Shown here: positions 5,683 to 8,077 of the stretch, piece after piece
Numbering within the stretch: the stretch's first letter is position 1
Layout: every line of letters starts with the position of its first letter
Assembly (NCBI RefSeq): GCF_000972705.2
Contig: NZ_LATL02000110.1
Location: forward strand, 1-8,077
DNA length: 8,077 nt
Direction of reading: 5' to 3'
Origin: Limnoraphis robusta CS-951
GTDB lineage: Bacteria; Cyanobacteriota; Cyanobacteriia; Cyanobacteriales; Microcoleaceae
Notes under the pieces: generated by a model
The model's input: the letters and a program-made list of their open reading frames with translations, nothing else
What the model was told of the DNA's origin: nothing
Database searches by the model: none
Made by a program: the position numbers and the translations under genes

Positions 5683-6664
5683 TTTTTGATGAATTTTCTG
5701 ACTTTATGCGTGTTAATTTTTTCAGAATATCAAACCAAAATGGAGCGCCCATAGAAATGGCAATAGCACTGATCATCCAACCCGTTATCGCATTAATTAC
5801 ATTTCCAGAATTTAAGGGAGTAAACTGTTCTTTCCAAGGATCAGACCAATTCCAACCAATCGGTAAGTTATCAACACGATCTAAAATGGCTTTAACTTCA
5901 TCTTCAATCCCTTCCATGCAACTTTTAAAATCTAATGTTTCATCATTTTCTGAACAGTAATCGCTCCTGTCACTCGATTGAATCACTCCCATAATTGTGC
6001 TGCTGAAGGTGGAAGATAAAACTTCACTCTTGGATAAATGATCGATAATATTGATCGTATCAACATTAAACATAATTACCAGGACAAGAGCTAAAATTCG
6101 AGAAAGAATTATAGCTTTTTTTTGATAAAGCCGCGAAGCGTATTCTGTTGAATTCTGATACCAAGTTTCAATTTCTTGCTGTAATGTTTCAAATTTCTTT
6201 TCGGGTTCTACAACCTTAGCATTGGCATTTCTTAGGACTATAATGATCTCATTCTTAAGTTTTTCAGGTAAAGGGGACTCCTTAATTTTATCGGCGACCT
6301 TAGTTAAATCATCCAAATAATCCTCTTCTTTATTATTCAATTTTAATTCTTCACTTAATATGCCGATTATGCCATTCGCAAATTGGCGGGGAGGAATGTA
6401 TGTTAATTGGGGAGAATTTCTCTGGTAATATGACTGGGAGGTTTGGATAGACATTAAATATTTATCGTAAAGCATTTTGGTTATTTTTAAATTACCTGTT
6501 TTGTCGGATTCTCCAACAAGATGTATGATAAATTCTTTCAAATTTTTAGAGCGTAATTTCAAAAATGAAGCGATAACCTCTTGGATTTCTGAGGTGATCA
6601 AACTCAAAACAAAGTAGATAAAACTCAAACTGATGGCAATGCTGATTACAGTCGATAATGTCAT
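5672..6664 (-). CDS. Conserved-looking three-segment membrane protein of unknown function
   Basis: A 330-residue protein I cannot name. Three hydrophobic segments are visible at about 4-24, 185-203 and 289-307. Basic residues follow the first (KLRSKNLK, 35-43), precede the second (RLYQKK, 178-183) and follow the third (KKLTRIK, 315-321). By the positive-inside rule this gives N-terminus out, a cytoplasmic domain at about 25-184, an extracytoplasmic loop at 204-288 and a cytoplasmic tail. The loop holds Cys237 and Cys249, the only cysteines, which could form a disulphide. The blocks SLITSEIQEVIASFLKLRSKNL near the start, MFNVDTINI (198-206) and SMGAPFWFDILKKL (304-317) recall a widespread uncharacterised bacterial membrane family; that is from memory. 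The start is well supported by AGGAG 4 nt upstream. It lies 123 nt after the peroxidase gene and overlaps the next gene by 11 nt. By eye it is more AT-rich than its neighbours. Confidence 0.75.
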   Translation of the reverse strand: MTLSTVISIAISLSFIYFVLSLITSEIQEVIASFLKLRSKNLKEFIIHLVGESDKTGNLKITKMLYDKYLMSIQTSQSYYQRNSPQLTYIPPRQFANGIIGILSEELKLNNKEEDYLDDLTKVADKIKESPLPEKLKNEIIIVLRNANAKVVEPEKKFETLQQEIETWYQNSTEYASRLYQKKAIILSRILALVLVIMFNVDTINIIDHLSKSEVLSSTFSSTIMGVIQSSDRSDYCSENDETLDFKSCMEGIEDEVKAILDRVDNLPIGWNWSDPWKEQFTPLNSGNVINAITGWMISAIAISMGAPFWFDILKKLTRIKSENSSKNES

Positions 6665-6668
6665 AGCT

Positions 6669-6673
6669 CTCCT
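6669..6673 (-). promoter_or_regulatory. Strong ribosome binding site of the membrane protein gene
   Basis: On the - strand AGGAG precedes the ATG at 6664 by 4 nt (AGGAGAGCTATG). This fixes the start of the membrane protein. It is the clearest Shine-Dalgarno of the - strand cluster and contrasts with the absence of one before the overlapping downstream gene. Confidence 0.7.
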
Positions 6674-6726
6674 GAAAACTCAATGGTAAACAAAAAGATA
6701 GCTCTATCCCAATCAAAAATTAGAGA

Positions 6727-6772
6727 TAGCCTTTATCCGGTAACTTTCCCAAAAAAATAATGATAAAGGCTA
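6727..6772 (-). terminator. Long-armed hairpin between peroxidase and membrane protein genes
   Basis: TAGCCTTTATC (6727-6737) and GATAAAGGCTA (6762-6772) are perfect 11-bp complementary arms around a 24-nt loop. The - strand stem begins 15 nt after the peroxidase stop codon. On that strand the stem is preceded by a T-run and followed after several bases by TAATTTTT, so it may act as a weak or partial terminator, attenuator or mRNA-processing stem. It does not match the textbook GC-rich stem with immediate U-tract. On the + strand it is followed by A-rich sequence, so it does not terminate in that direction. Confidence 0.45.
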
Positions 6773-6787
6773 AAAAAACTTAAAAAT

Positions 6788-8077
6788 CTAAGTCAATTTT
6801 ATCAAGAAACTCAAACTGGGCGCGAAGAAATATTCTCCGCCTTTCATCGATACCCAGAGTTTGAAAGGGTAATCTTTTGTACCCTCTTCGCCCCATTTTT
6901 CGGGCCATTTTTGGCTGCCTTGGGGTTGACCGATTAACGGGTCGGGACCGACGCCGACTTTCACAAAACGATTGGGATTTGCCCATCTCGCCTGAATAAA
7001 ATTAAACTGGTTTTCAATATCAGCTTGAAAACAAAGAAACAGCAATCCCGAACCGGTTTCCGGCGCTTGGTTGGGGTCTTTTTCTCCATAACTAACCCCC
7101 CGACGGGTAATCCGATGGCTTCTCTCTATTCCTAAAGACTCATCATAACCGGGGGAAGACTCTACCCGTCCCGTATCGCCGCGAGGATTTGTTTTGCGAA
7201 CATGAGCGTGAAACGGACATTTTGTCGCCGCAATATCCTCATCGTAATTAAAGTTATTGGTCGGAGTCAGCGCATAGGTGGGAATATCGGATTTTGTGAC
7301 GGGAGTTCCATCGGGAAAACGACCAACCACCAAAGCGCCCGCCAAATCTTCTTTTATGTTTAAAGTTCGGGCTAGATTTTCTTGATCTTCGCGAAAAGCT
7401 TTAACATTTTGTTCGAGTTTTCGATAAACCAAATAACTCCCGTAACTGTCTTCAGTTTTCCCGTTGGGATCTTTGACCAAAACAATATCCAAAGCTGCGC
7501 GAGAGTCCCACTGATCAAAACCGCAGTCGTTAACTTGCGCTTTCACAATGTCTCGCTTGATAAATAAAGGTTGGCTGACCCCATCCACAAAGCCAAAATG
7601 TTCGATAATTTGTCCGGCTTTATTTCTGAGAATAAACCCATCTTCCCGGTGCAAAATTACCGCAACTTGTCGCAGTTCTTGACAGATGTGATTGACCGTT
7701 TGCAGCAAGTTATTTAGGTCGTCATCGGCGATCAAAATTAAAGCGTGAATTTCTTTTTGATAGCCAACCTCCCACTCTTCCACCTTCGGATCGCCCAATA
7801 TCTCGCCAATTTGCTGGTTTTTCATCCCCATCGTAAAGGGCTGATTTTTGGGAATTTTAAAGGGCGCAAATCCCAGCGCCTCGTAACCCTTGCGAGTTAA
7901 GAAAACGTTGGCAAAAATGCCGCCCGAAATCCCTTCTTTTCGATAGCGCAGAGCATCGTCGGATTGGTGTCTTGCCGATTTTACATGGGTTTGGGAAAAG
8001 GTTTTGATCCACTGTTTCGCCCCATCCCTCTGTTCGCGATCCCACTGTAAAAACAGGTGTACGCTGTAATTTCGTCC
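6788..8077 (-). CDS. DyP-type haem peroxidase, 5' end beyond the window
   Basis: A dye-decolourising peroxidase, which uses H2O2 and a haem b cofactor to oxidise bulky aromatic or other substrates. The frame is open to the last base of the window. An apparent start at ATG 7831 is internal, because the 82 upstream codons encode family-like sequence (VHLFLQWDREQRDGAKQW, then GISGGIFANVFLTRKGYEALGF). The visible part is 429 residues, missing perhaps a few dozen at the N-terminus if the protein has a typical length. In fragment numbering the signature FGFVDGVSQP has catalytic Asp165 (GxxDG motif). The proximal haem ligand is His292 in CPFHAHVRKTNPRGD, and a distal Arg lies in RITRRGVSYG (325/326). 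The C-terminus GGEYFFAPSLSFL is typical. No signal peptide can be judged. I see no encapsulin-targeting tail, only a short KLT end. It is the first visible gene of the four on the - strand. Confidence 0.92.
   Translation of the reverse strand, partial: GRNYSVHLFLQWDREQRDGAKQWIKTFSQTHVKSARHQSDDALRYRKEGISGGIFANVFLTRKGYEALGFAPFKIPKNQPFTMGMKNQQIGEILGDPKVEEWEVGYQKEIHALILIADDDLNNLLQTVNHICQELRQVAVILHREDGFILRNKAGQIIEHFGFVDGVSQPLFIKRDIVKAQVNDCGFDQWDSRAALDIVLVKDPNGKTEDSYGSYLVYRKLEQNVKAFREDQENLARTLNIKEDLAGALVVGRFPDGTPVTKSDIPTYALTPTNNFNYDEDIAATKCPFHAHVRKTNPRGDTGRVESSPGYDESLGIERSHRITRRGVSYGEKDPNQAPETGSGLLFLCFQADIENQFNFIQARWANPNRFVKVGVGPDPLIGQPQGSQKWPEKWGEEGTKDYPFKLWVSMKGGEYFFAPSLSFLIKLT

Noticed and set aside
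6674..6726. Possible promoter for the membrane protein gene
   Set aside because: AT-rich hexamers occur on the - strand, but none combines a good -35 and -10 at proper spacing.
6788..6800. Encapsulin-targeting peptide at the DyP C-terminus
   Set aside because: The protein ends soon after GGEYFFAPSLSFL with a short IKLT tail, and there is no encapsulin gene in the window.
7857..8045. 62-codon - strand ORF near the right edge
   Set aside because: It is a different frame over the DyP coding region; the DyP frame gives family-typical sequence through the same bases.
1..8077. CRISPR array, tRNA, rRNA or riboswitch
   Set aside because: No regularly spaced direct repeats, no cloverleaf and no rRNA-like conserved stretch was seen by eye on either strand; short structured RNAs cannot be excluded without a covariance search.

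Overview
The window is most likely chromosomal DNA of a cyanobacterium. It carries three copies of the octamer GCGATCGC (HIP1, over-represented in many cyanobacteria) at 651-658, 1459-1466 and 4431-4438. Its transposase remnants are of types common in that group, and the coding sequence has moderate GC with AT-rich gaps. I cannot fix the genus.

There are two halves. The left part (1-1867) is a decayed accessory region on the + strand. It opens with a purine-only-like G/A repeat at the window edge. Next comes a small conserved-looking gene with a good ribosome binding site, broken by an in-frame stop at codon 8 and a later frameshift. After that is a graveyard of mobile DNA: an ISL3-type transposase with at least two stops and two frameshifts, cut off after its second catalytic Asp; an 18-codon scrap of a type I restriction-modification methyltransferase (HsdM) carrying the NPPF motif; and the C-terminal end of an IS630-type transposase. 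No intact gene is visible here.

The right part (1868-8077) holds four genes, all on the - strand and all apparently intact within the window. In transcription order they are: a DyP-type haem peroxidase whose 5' end lies beyond the window; a three-segment membrane protein of unknown function; a cytoplasmic-looking beta-propeller of the yellow/major royal jelly protein family, which overlaps the membrane gene by 11 nt; and a secreted GH15 glucoamylase with a C-terminal CBM20 starch-binding domain. Gaps are 123 nt, an 11-nt overlap and 89 nt. The middle pair is almost certainly co-transcribed. The outer two genes have inverted repeats in their gaps (a 15-bp palindrome before the glucoamylase, an 11-bp-arm hairpin after the peroxidase) and may be separately controlled.

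The families are individually known: glucoamylase releases glucose from starch or maltodextrin outside the cytoplasm, and DyP peroxidases oxidise bulky substrates with H2O2. A joint function for the four-gene set is only a hypothesis. I see no convincing new defence or mobile system; the most unusual items are the four-gene neighbourhood, the unknown membrane protein, and the nested remnant junctions.
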